This document shows positions 1 to 6,824 of a stretch of 7,710 nt of DNA, in pieces; position 1 is the first letter of the stretch, and each line of letters begins with the position of its first letter. The translations under genes were made by a program, and so were the position numbers. A model generated the notes under the pieces. The model saw nothing but the letters and a program-made list of their open reading frames with translations. It did no database searches and was not told the DNA's origin. The stretch spans positions 1 through 7,710 of the forward strand of contig JAJFHK010000114.1 of the NCBI GenBank assembly GCA_021775655.1. Reading direction: 5' to 3'. The DNA comes from Filomicrobium sp. Its GTDB lineage: Bacteria > Pseudomonadota > Alphaproteobacteria > Rhizobiales > Hyphomicrobiaceae.

Positions 1-2
1 GA

Positions 3-1049
3 GATCGCTGGGGCACCGGTCCGAAACCTCGGGTCGTGAAAGCCCCCCTGGCAAAGGGCGCCAAACGCACGCTGAAACTTGCAGCAAATCCAAAACCCAG
101 CAGCGACACAACTCCGGTCATCGTACACGAGCTTGAAGCACGTCCCCTGCCTCAGGTTAGCAATATCTCTCCTGACACGATCAAGTCCGCCATGCAGGCT
201 CTGATTTCCACGCGTACTGGCTGGGGCACTGAACCTTCCGTTAGCGGTGTTCGCTTCGCCGGCAACTTGAACCGTTACTTCGCCCGCCGCGATGGCTGGG
301 GAAAAGGTCCAAAGGCCCGCAAGGTCACAGCACCGCTTGCGAAGGGCGCACGCCGCAAGCTGCGACTTGCAAAAGTAATCGCTCCAGCCGAAGGCAAGCC
401 AGCAATCGTCCACGAACTTGAAGCACGGCCATTACCGGAAGTCTCAGCGATCCCTGCCGACCAGATTGGCAGCGCCATGAATGCGCTTCTCGCCGAGCGC
501 GAAGGTTGGGGAAAATCTCCTTCGAAGTCCAGCCTTGCATACGCGGTTGGATCGTCGTCGGTTGCCTATACTGGCGACCTCAAGGGATTCCTTGCCCAGC
601 GTGAACACTGGCAAAGCGGCAAGGCATCCGGTTCGGGAACTCAGGTCGCTGCCATCAGTCCAAAATCTACCATCTCTGATGCAGAACGTACCCGCTGTTC
701 CGGCAATCTCAGTGATCTTGCAAATAAGCGAACGATTCTGTTCGCGAACGGCAGCTCTGATCTTTCGGATTCCTCCAACAAGGTGTTGGATGAAATTGCA
801 GGAACAATCAAGCGGTGCGGAAGTATATCGGTCCGCGTCGAAGGTCACACTGACTCAAGAGGCGCAGCGAGTCGCAATCAGGCTCTGTCGGAAGCTCGTG
901 CCCTGTCAGTTCTAGACTATCTGGTCGGTGCCGGCCTCGATCGTTCGAAACTCCGCTCCGTTGGGTATGGCGAAACAAAGCCTGTTGCTTCAAACAACTC
1001 ACGCAAATCGCGCGCACTGAATCGCAGGATTGAATTTACAATCGAATAG
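3..1049 (+). CDS. OmpA-family peptidoglycan-binding protein with N-terminal Trp-Gly repeats (5' partial)
   Basis: The reading frame is open to the window edge. The first GTG at 36 is an internal Val, because the codons before it (DRWGTGPKPRV) match a later repeat copy (DGWGKGPKARK), so the true start lies upstream. Numbering from that Val, residues 1-192 are repeats carrying GWG motifs, a basic APLAKGA(K/R)R segment and a conserved HELEARPLP segment. Residues about 230-336 form an OmpA C-terminal domain: TILFANGSSDLS, then VEGHTDSRGAASRNQALSEA, then an NRRIEF end. Asp273 and Arg288 sit 15 residues apart, the spacing of the pair that binds diaminopimelate in OmpA proteins. Cys221 and Cys261 may form a disulfide. 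The inferred role is a periplasmic or outer-membrane protein tethered to peptidoglycan. No beta-barrel or signal peptide is visible because the start is missing. The function of the repeat part is unknown to me. Confidence 0.9.
   Translation, partial: DRWGTGPKPRVVKAPLAKGAKRTLKLAANPKPSSDTTPVIVHELEARPLPQVSNISPDTIKSAMQALISTRTGWGTEPSVSGVRFAGNLNRYFARRDGWGKGPKARKVTAPLAKGARRKLRLAKVIAPAEGKPAIVHELEARPLPEVSAIPADQIGSAMNALLAEREGWGKSPSKSSLAYAVGSSSVAYTGDLKGFLAQREHWQSGKASGSGTQVAAISPKSTISDAERTRCSGNLSDLANKRTILFANGSSDLSDSSNKVLDEIAGTIKRCGSISVRVEGHTDSRGAASRNQALSEARALSVLDYLVGAGLDRSKLRSVGYGETKPVASNNSRKSRALNRRIEFTIE
9..608 (+). repeat. Two in-frame tandem repeats (about 96 and 104 codons) inside the OmpA-like gene
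   Basis: Unit 1 spans 9-296 and unit 2 spans 297-608; each begins at a Trp codon, and a third Trp codon at 609 starts the tail. Shared blocks in order are WGxGPKxR, APLAKGAxRxLxLA, IVHELEARPLPxVS, SAMxALxxxRxGWG, and a closing G-L-x(4)-A-R/Q-R/E motif. A GWG also occurs mid-unit (Trp63, Trp158), hinting at half-repeats. The copies are clearly diverged at DNA level, so this is an old protein repeat rather than a recent slippage event. More copies may lie upstream of the window. Confidence 0.8.
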
Positions 1050-1093
1050 ACAACAAGCAGCGTTCGAGATCGCTGATTCAACAAGGCATTACG

Positions 1094-1135
1094 AAAAAAG
1101 CAGACCGCTCCGGAAGTGATTTCCGGGGCGGTCTT
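1094..1135 (-). terminator. Hairpin terminator of glnK-amt, shared with the convergent OmpA-like gene
   Basis: A 14-bp stem (1102-1115 with 1121-1134, one G-T wobble) closes a 5-nt loop. Read on the - strand it is followed by GC and six T residues (1099-1094), a good rho-independent terminator for amt. Read on the + strand it is followed only by TTGTTC, so termination of the OmpA-like transcript there would be weaker. It lies 45 bp past the OmpA stop and about 115 bp past the amt stop. Confidence 0.8.
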
Positions 1136-1249
1136 GTTCGTGCTCATGACCCTCTCTGGCCAGCATTTGGCTGGTCTGGGGAGGAAGATCGCGCGGGGCA
1201 CGCTTTGTTGATTTGGGCGCGCCCCGAACCTTGTCTTTCGTTGGTCGGG
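1136..1249 (-). other. amt 3' untranslated stretch with two further hairpins
   Basis: No gene is seen between the amt stop and the terminator. Two extra stem-loops occur: 1194-1203 pairing with 1217-1226 (10 bp with one wobble, GC-rich, 13-nt loop), and 1158-1164 pairing with 1170-1176 (7 bp with one wobble, 5-nt loop). With the terminator this makes three consecutive hairpins, which would shield the 3' end of the glnK-amt mRNA from exonucleases. Confidence 0.4.
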
Positions 1250-2620
1250 TCAGATGCGTTGGCTACCCTGCCCGAATTCTGGGTAGGCTTCGATACCGAT
1301 CTCCGCCTTGTCGAGACCATCAGTTTCCTCTTCAAGCGTCGGCCGCAGGCCGATCGTGAATTTGAGGAAGGCCCAAACCACGAAGCTCGAGACGAACACG
1401 AAGGCACCAATCGCCGCGACGCCGGTCGCTTGCACGATCACGTTGGCATCACCATTCGTCCAAGCAACGATCAGCGTCCCCCAGATCCCCGCGAAGAGGT
1501 GAACCGGGATTGCGCCGACCACGTCGTCGACACGCAGCTTGTCGAGCAACGGTACGGTGAAGACTACGATAACGCCACCGATGCCACCGATGATGACGGA
1601 CTGCCAAATGGCCGGAGCCAATGGTTCAGCAGTGATCGACACCAAGCCGGCAAGCGCACCGTTAAGCGCCATGGTCAGATCAACTTTTCCGTAGATCACC
1701 TGCGTCATCACCATCGCGACAATCACGCCGGCAGCAGCCGCCATATTGGTGTTGACGAAAATCTTGGAAACAGCCGAAGCATTCTCAAGAGAACCAAGAG
1801 CAAGCTGCGAACCGCCGTTGAAGCCAAACCAACCCAACCACAAGATGAAGGTACCAAGCGTTGCCAAAGGCATCGAGGAACCCGGCATCGGATTAACCGC
1901 TCCATCGGGACCATATTTGCCCGCACGCGCTCCGAGTAACAAAGCACCCGCAAGTGCGGCCCAGCCACCGGTTGAGTGCACAAGCGTTGAACCGGCGAAG
2001 TCCGAGAAGCCCATGTCGTCGAGCCAGCCAGCACCCCACTCCCATGAACCCTGGATTGGGTAGATGAGACCTGTGAGCACGACAACGAAGATCAAGAATG
2101 GCCAAAGCTTGATTCGCTCAGCCAACGTTCCCGAAACGATCGATGCGGTGGTGGCGCAGAACACCATCTGGAAGAACCAGTCCGAACCGGTCGAATACCC
2201 ATTAGCAACATCCGAACCCGGGTCGGGCATCGTTACGGGGAGAAACTTTCCGATCGTGTCGGCCACGATCCAGTCATCGCCTGGGTACATCATGTTGTAG
2301 CCGACAAGCCAGAACATCATTCCGGCAACCGAATACAAGGCAATGTTCTTGGTGCATTGCATTGCGACATTCTTGGTGCGCACCAAGCCGGCTTCCAGCA
2401 TCGCAAAGCCAGCAGCCATCCACATAACCAGGAAGCCAGTCATCAAGAACAATAGCGTGTTGAAGACATAGTCAACGTTGGCGGCGGTTGCTGCGGTCTT
2501 GTCGACCGCCACTGCTGCTGCAGGTGCGGCCGCTTCTTGCGCATAGCCCGGTGCTACAGTTACGGCTAACACCGTAACGGCGGCAATTCCGAGACCTATT
2601 TTGCTTCGAATTTCATTCAT
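1250..2620 (-). CDS. amt: Ammonium transporter (AmtB/Amt family)
   Basis: The 456-residue protein is an inner-membrane ammonium channel, normally a trimer, that takes up ammonium and is gated by the PII protein encoded just upstream. Residues 1-27 look like a signal peptide ending APGYA before QEAA, followed by an Ala-rich stretch and eleven or so hydrophobic segments from residue 50. The twin-histidine pore pair is His215 (DFAGSTLVH) and His374 (AIPVHLFAGIWG). Asp207, eight residues before His215, matches the conserved structural Asp. Phe267 and Ser271 in FGFNGGS match the Phe gate and the ammonium-binding Ser. The family block MLEAGLVRTKN is at 74-84. The cytoplasmic tail ends in EEETDGLDKAEIGIEAYPEF, with IGIE where many homologues have HGE. 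A GGAGGG Shine-Dalgarno sits 9 nt before the ATG. The gap from glnK is 23 bp, so the two are co-transcribed. Confidence 0.97.
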   Translation of the reverse strand: MNEIRSKIGLGIAAVTVLAVTVAPGYAQEAAAPAAAVAVDKTAATAANVDYVFNTLLFLMTGFLVMWMAAGFAMLEAGLVRTKNVAMQCTKNIALYSVAGMMFWLVGYNMMYPGDDWIVADTIGKFLPVTMPDPGSDVANGYSTGSDWFFQMVFCATTASIVSGTLAERIKLWPFLIFVVVLTGLIYPIQGSWEWGAGWLDDMGFSDFAGSTLVHSTGGWAALAGALLLGARAGKYGPDGAVNPMPGSSMPLATLGTFILWLGWFGFNGGSQLALGSLENASAVSKIFVNTNMAAAAGVIVAMVMTQVIYGKVDLTMALNGALAGLVSITAEPLAPAIWQSVIIGGIGGVIVVFTVPLLDKLRVDDVVGAIPVHLFAGIWGTLIVAWTNGDANVIVQATGVAAIGAFVFVSSFVVWAFLKFTIGLRPTLEEETDGLDKAEIGIEAYPEFGQGSQRI

Positions 2621-2643
2621 CTAACTCGTCCCTCCACTTCCAA

Positions 2644-3272
<629 letters not shown>

Positions 3273-4142
3273 TTACCCGATTCGCATCAATCCTTCTTGC
3301 GCCGTAGAGGCAACCAGCGTCCCATCCTCACTAAAAATCTGCCCTCGGCAGAAACCCCGCGCGCCGGAAGTGCTGGGGCTGTCGAGAGAATAAAGCAACC
3401 ACTCATCCGCTCGCACCGGGCGGTGCAGCCACAGCGCATGGTCAAGGCTTGCCAACCGAACATCTGGGTCGGACAAAAGTTTCCCATGCGGTGCCAATGC
3501 CGTTTCCAATAATGCGAAATCGGAAGCATAAGCCAGGATTCCAGCATGCACCTCCGGCTTGTCTGGCAACGTATCAACCGCTTTGAACCAGATTTGCTGG
3601 CCAGCCTCCCGATGCGCACGATCCATGTAGCGCGAGATATCGACTGGCCGAAACTCGATTGGCAAAAATCGCTTCCAGAAGCGCTGCATGCTGTCAGGCA
3701 ACTTTGCAAGTTTGCTGGAAAACAGCTCACGGGCATTCTTGAGCTCGTGCGGCGGCGGTACATCTGGCATCGCGACAGCGTGATCAAGCCCCGTCTCGGA
3801 TTTGTGGAACGAGGCAACCATCACGAAAATCGCCCGTCCGTGTTGTATCGCCTTCACACGGCGGGTCGAAAAACTGCCTCCATCGCGTAGGACCTCAACT
3901 TCATAGTCGATCGGCACCTTCAGATCGCCAGGTAAGATGAAGTAGCCATGCAGTGAATGAACCGAGCGCTCTGGCACGACACTACGGATGCCTGCCACCA
4001 GCGCCTGTGCCAAGACTTGGCCACCATAGACGCGCCGCCAACCGACCGTACCACTCATGCCCCGATAGTGGTTCTCCTCGATTTTCTCAAGGTCGAGCAA
4101 CTTAAGGAGCTCGGCTACAGCAGCCATTGGATCTTCATTCAT
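3273..4142 (-). CDS. tesB: Acyl-CoA thioesterase II (TesB)
   Basis: The 289-residue protein should hydrolyse acyl-CoA thioesters to free fatty acid and CoA in the cytoplasm. It has the double hot-dog layout of TesB: N-terminal VYGGQVLAQAL (38-48), HSLHGYFILPGD (62-73) and LRDGGSFSTRRV; C-terminal YASDFALLE, SLDHALWLHRP and STAQEGLMR. Asp208, Ser232 and Gln282 fall at exactly the spacing (24 and 50 residues) of the E. coli catalytic Asp204, Thr228 and Gln278, with Ser replacing Thr. Length matches the family. The ATG at 4142 has only a weak Shine-Dalgarno. The in-frame ATG at 4127 (MAAVAELL) aligns slightly better with short homologues and is an alternative start. It is transcribed towards glnK but separated from it by 290 bp, so it is probably a separate unit. 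Confidence 0.95.
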   Translation of the reverse strand: MNEDPMAAVAELLKLLDLEKIEENHYRGMSGTVGWRRVYGGQVLAQALVAGIRSVVPERSVHSLHGYFILPGDLKVPIDYEVEVLRDGGSFSTRRVKAIQHGRAIFVMVASFHKSETGLDHAVAMPDVPPPHELKNARELFSSKLAKLPDSMQRFWKRFLPIEFRPVDISRYMDRAHREAGQQIWFKAVDTLPDKPEVHAGILAYASDFALLETALAPHGKLLSDPDVRLASLDHALWLHRPVRADEWLLYSLDSPSTSGARGFCRGQIFSEDGTLVASTAQEGLMRIG

Positions 4143-4260
4143 GGAGAAAAGCTCTGGATCGAGTTGGGGTGCTGCGCCCTCCGCGGCACCAGCGGCACTT
4201 TACGAAGCCGCAGCCCCATCGCAAAGTATGCCACGGCAATTTGATGCGGCTTTCCAGTAG
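4143..4260. promoter_or_regulatory. Divergent spacer between tesB and the UbiH-family gene
   Basis: These 118 bp must hold the start signals of both divergent genes unless the promoters lie inside the flanking genes. I could not pick convincing -35/-10 boxes on either strand. The stretch is open in one + strand frame: an ATG at 4141 begins a 39-codon Ala/Ser/Pro-rich frame ending in a TAG at 4258-4260, directly against the monooxygenase ATG. That ATG overlaps the tesB ATG on the other strand in a shared CATG (4140-4143). Confidence 0.35.
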
Positions 4261-5499
4261 ATGAACAAGAAATTCGATATCGCAATCTCTGGAGCAAGTT
4301 TTACCGGCGCCGCGTTGGCGCTCGCCCTGTCGAAGTCGCTTGAAGCAAGCCTTTCTATTGCAGTCATCGACAAGGCGCCTGCCACCGCCCCAAGCGACAC
4401 TGTACCGGTAAGTCCACGCGCATTCGCTATATCGGCTGGCTCCCGGCACCTCCTGGAATACTTGGAGCTTTGGCCACAAATCGAGCCTGATGCGCAACCT
4501 GTCAGCGAAATTGAAATTACCGATTCACCGCTCGACGCCGGTGTCAGGCCGGTTCTCTTGACCTACGATAATTCCATCGACGACGGGTCCCCTGCTTCCC
4601 ACATCGTTCCCGACGCGGTTTTATCCAATGCTCTGAATTCAGCACTGAAGACAGCCCCAGGCGTTGAGTTGATCGCCAATACATCCGTCAACGGATTTTC
4701 AAGTGGGGACAGTCGCGCCAAGTTGAGTTGCTCGGACTCGACCCTACTTACCGCCGATCTCGTCGTCGCCGCCGAAGGCGGACGCTCTGCAATTCGCGAT
4801 GCGGCTGGCATAAAGACTGTCGGCTGGGATTATAGCCAGTCGGGCATCTGTACCCAGATTCGTCACTCGATCCCTCATCATGGGCGTGCGGTACAGCATT
4901 TCCTTCCTGCCGGCCCCTTCGCCATTTTGCCGTTGCCGAACAACCGCGCCTGCGTGACCTGGACCGAAGAGAAGGAAGAAGCGCGGCGCATCATGGCGCT
5001 TGACGGCCGGGACTTTCTCAATGAAGTCGAACGACGCTTTTCCGGATGGCTAGGTGATATCGAAGTTCTTATCAGGCCTGCATCCTGGCCGTTATCACTA
5101 CACCTCGCGCGATCATTCGTTGCTCCGCACGTCGCCCTCATCGGCGATACGGCACGCGGCGTTCACCCAATTGCCGGGCAGGGACTGAACCTGGGTCTTC
5201 GCGACGTCGCCGCACTAACCGAGGTTATCGTTGAAAATGCGCGCATCGGCCTCCCGGCCTCTGACTACGACGGACTTAAACGCTACGAGCGCTGGCGCCG
5301 GTTCGACTCAGCGGCATCTACCGCTGCATTCGACGGCCTCAATCGATTGTTCTCCAACAACAACCCGTTGCTACGCTCTCTGCGCGAAGCCGGCCTTGGG
5401 CTCGTGGATCGCCTGCCGCTCGCGAAATCAACGCTTGTCCGCGAGGCCGCCGGCTTGACTGGCGACGTCCCACGGCTGCTGCGCGGCGAAGCGCTCTAA
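4261..5499 (+). CDS. UbiH/UbiF/VisC/COQ6-family FAD-dependent monooxygenase (probable ubiquinone-ring hydroxylase)
   Basis: The 412-residue flavoprotein belongs to the class A monooxygenases that use FAD, NAD(P)H and O2 to hydroxylate the ubiquinone precursor ring. The N-terminal Rossmann motif is DIAISGASFTGAALALAL (6-23); GASFTG has Ser in place of the middle Gly of GxGxxG. The family block SPRAFAISAGSRHLLE is at 51-66. The second motif, AAEGGRSAIRDAAG (170-183), has Glu-Gly where Asp-Gly is typical. The FAD-ribityl motif is LIGDTARGVHPIAGQGLNLG (293-312). The C-terminus VDRLPLAKSTLVREAAGLTG is typical of UbiH-like proteins. Which ring position it hydroxylates (UbiH, UbiF, UbiI or UbiL type) cannot be told from sequence. 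An in-frame TAG directly precedes the ATG, so no longer start exists, and no clear Shine-Dalgarno is seen. Its stop overlaps the rimM stop on the other strand. Confidence 0.92.
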   Translation: MNKKFDIAISGASFTGAALALALSKSLEASLSIAVIDKAPATAPSDTVPVSPRAFAISAGSRHLLEYLELWPQIEPDAQPVSEIEITDSPLDAGVRPVLLTYDNSIDDGSPASHIVPDAVLSNALNSALKTAPGVELIANTSVNGFSSGDSRAKLSCSDSTLLTADLVVAAEGGRSAIRDAAGIKTVGWDYSQSGICTQIRHSIPHHGRAVQHFLPAGPFAILPLPNNRACVTWTEEKEEARRIMALDGRDFLNEVERRFSGWLGDIEVLIRPASWPLSLHLARSFVAPHVALIGDTARGVHPIAGQGLNLGLRDVAALTEVIVENARIGLPASDYDGLKRYERWRRFDSAASTAAFDGLNRLFSNNNPLLRSLREAGLGLVDRLPLAKSTLVREAAGLTGDVPRLLRGEAL

Positions 5500-6071
5500 T
5501 CGCGACGTGTCTCGCCGTCGGCTTCATCCGACTCGAATTCATCGGGATGCAACACTTCAAATTCCAGGGGCCAAGCGACAACCACGCGACCACCGGCAAT
5601 GTCCACCTCAGGCACAAATTCAAGATTGAATGGAACCAACTCGACCTTTCCAGTCCCCTCAAGAGTAATCTCTAGAAGATCACCCGCACCGTGGTTAGCA
5701 ACTTGAACGATCCGCCCAAACTGCGCTCCAGAACCATCGACGGCAGCCAAACCAATGAGATCGACATAGTAGAATTCACCTTCACTGGTTTCGGGCAGGT
5801 GATCTCTTGCAACCCAGAGTTCGCTACCCTTAAGGGACTCTGCCCCGTTTCTGTCGCGGACGCCTATGACTTGCGCAATCAACCCTTTGGACGTGATCCG
5901 TCGAACCTTCAGCCGCAGCGGACGTCCTCCCTCGGCATCGGTTAATCCATAAGCAGCAATGTCTGCGGGATCAGCAGTGAACGTTTTCACGATAACATCA
6001 CCACGGATGCCGTGCGCTCCTGTAATCTGTCCTAGAAGGACCCGCTCGGGTCTTCTCATTGTGTCCACCAT
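5496..6071 (-). CDS. rimM: Ribosome maturation factor RimM
   Basis: RimM binds ribosomal protein S19 and helps assemble the head of the 30S subunit. The N-terminal domain (about 10-93) carries LGQITGAHGIRGDVIVKTF and VRDRNGAESLKGSELWV. The PRC-barrel domain (about 95-175) begins EGEFYYVDLIGL and includes GAGDLLEI, LVPF and FVPEVDIAGGRVVV. The acidic tail is 191 residues from the first Met, normal to slightly long. Two starts compete: ATG 6071, with no good Shine-Dalgarno, and ATG 6059, preceded by GGTGGA at suitable spacing. The second would give 187 residues. In many bacteria rimM lies between rpsP and trmD; here it instead converges on the monooxygenase gene, overlapping it by 4 bp (5496-5499), and an unrelated gene lies upstream. 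Confidence 0.95.
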   Translation of the reverse strand: MVDTMRRPERVLLGQITGAHGIRGDVIVKTFTADPADIAAYGLTDAEGGRPLRLKVRRITSKGLIAQVIGVRDRNGAESLKGSELWVARDHLPETSEGEFYYVDLIGLAAVDGSGAQFGRIVQVANHGAGDLLEITLEGTGKVELVPFNLEFVPEVDIAGGRVVVAWPLEFEVLHPDEFESDEADGETRRD

Positions 6072-6123
6072 CGAGCTGGCAGTCTAAGTGCAGCATCACC
6101 GGCACCTTTGCCGCAATCAAAGG

Positions 6124-6564
6124 TCAGTGCGGCAGGTCCCCAACATAACGGAACTGAATAGCCAGCCTCTCTCCAAATAGGTCGCACACCCCATTCATCT
6201 CTCCACCGATGTGTGACAGCACACCGACCACGTCAAGCATTGCCTCTTTCCCTCCAAAATGCTGTCCGGTGACAAGTACGCCACCAGGAGGAACCCGCAT
6301 CGTTAGAGCAAGGCATGACGCACTTCCGCATCGCGTGGTCGAAAGCTGGCCCTCAAAAACTCCGCCGTGCTTGTCGGAACCAAGCAGCCTGCCGTCTCTC
6401 AATACGGCGAGGGCATCGCCAAATTCATCCCCACGGCCCCCTTCCAGAACAAACGTCAGCGAGTAGAGGCCATCTTCCCACCCAGTCAATGGCTCACTCC
6501 CGACGTTTGACGTTTCGTTTTTCAGGTTATTTGCGTATCCCGCCAACTTCGATTTCGTCACCAT
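6124..6564 (-). CDS. Unrecognised protein, possibly a GrlR-like small beta-barrel
   Basis: I do not firmly recognise this 146-residue protein. It is predicted soluble and beta-rich. The core runs from DGLYSLTF (31-38) through ALAVLRDGRLLGSDKHGGVF (51-70), a Cys-containing segment and MRVPPGGVLVTG, to LAIQFRYVGDL at the end. The GLYxxxF ... LRDGRLxGxD ... FxG pattern recalls the GrlR-type fold, a small calycin-like barrel first described in a type III secretion regulator and now seen in many unrelated proteins. This is pattern resemblance only. I start at ATG 6564; the adjacent GTG at 6561 would sit better behind GGTGGAG. The frame stays open upstream to a TTG at 6654 but with poor start signals. 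The gene lies 52 bp upstream of rimM on the same strand and may share its transcript. Confidence 0.6.
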   Translation of the reverse strand: MVTKSKLAGYANNLKNETSNVGSEPLTGWEDGLYSLTFVLEGGRGDEFGDALAVLRDGRLLGSDKHGGVFEGQLSTTRCGSASCLALTMRVPPGGVLVTGQHFGGKEAMLDVVGVLSHIGGEMNGVCDLFGERLAIQFRYVGDLPH

Positions 6565-6574
6565 CACTCCACCC

Positions 6575-6612
6575 AATGCAATCCGAATCACTTCCGGAGA
6601 CGCGATTGCATT
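6575..6612. repeat. 9-bp inverted repeat upstream of the 6124-6564 gene
   Basis: AATGCAATC (6575-6583) and GATTGCATT (6604-6612) are a perfect inverted repeat with a 20-nt spacer. It lies immediately upstream of the GGGTGGAG ribosome-binding tract of the - strand gene. On the + strand the right arm runs into six T residues (6611-6616), so it could also act as a terminator-like hairpin, although no + strand gene ends there. An operator or a leader hairpin affecting translation is the more natural reading. If translation began at the TTG at 6654, the repeat would be coding. Confidence 0.45.
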
Positions 6613-6824
6613 TTTTAGGCGCGAAAACGTCAATCGCAGGAATTGAACAGCCAAGATTCTATATTACGGTATATCGGTATCAATTCTGAGTGCAAAAGCG
6701 CAACAATTGTACCTACTCACCGAAACGAATTAAGTCTTTTGGATTTATTCTCCCTGGATCTTTCCAGTAAATTGAAGTTATATCAACAAGATCAAATGAT
6801 CAATTCAGACAGGATTAAGTTCCT
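6613..6824. other. AT-rich divergent spacer
   Basis: The stretch from 6661 to 6820 is about 35% GC, well below the flanking genes. It should carry the promoters of the divergent genes at 6564 (-) and 6825 (+). Visible elements are a direct repeat GGTAT-ATC-GGTAT (6669-6680), a - strand TAATAT hexamer at 6660-6665, and a perfect palindromic GATCA-AA-TGATC (6790-6801) ending 23 nt before the + strand start. An AGGA at 6811-6814 with a 10-nt spacer serves as the ribosome-binding site of the + strand gene. I could not assign full promoters. Confidence 0.4.

Noticed and set aside
9..608. OmpA-gene repeats considered as a recent DNA-level duplication or mobile element
   Set aside because: The copies differ at many codon positions and share only protein motifs, and no terminal repeats or transposase are present.
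1205..1939. Long + strand frame (244 codons) opposite amt
   Set aside because: It is the antisense shadow of a clear ammonium-transporter gene, and its peptide is rich in His, Arg, Asp and Asn without any fold pattern.
4135..4497. 120-codon - strand frame overlapping the UbiH-family N-terminus, possible upstream extension or partner of tesB
   Set aside because: It lies opposite the conserved FAD-binding region, and the tesB frame itself is closed by a TAA upstream without any further ATG/GTG/TTG start.
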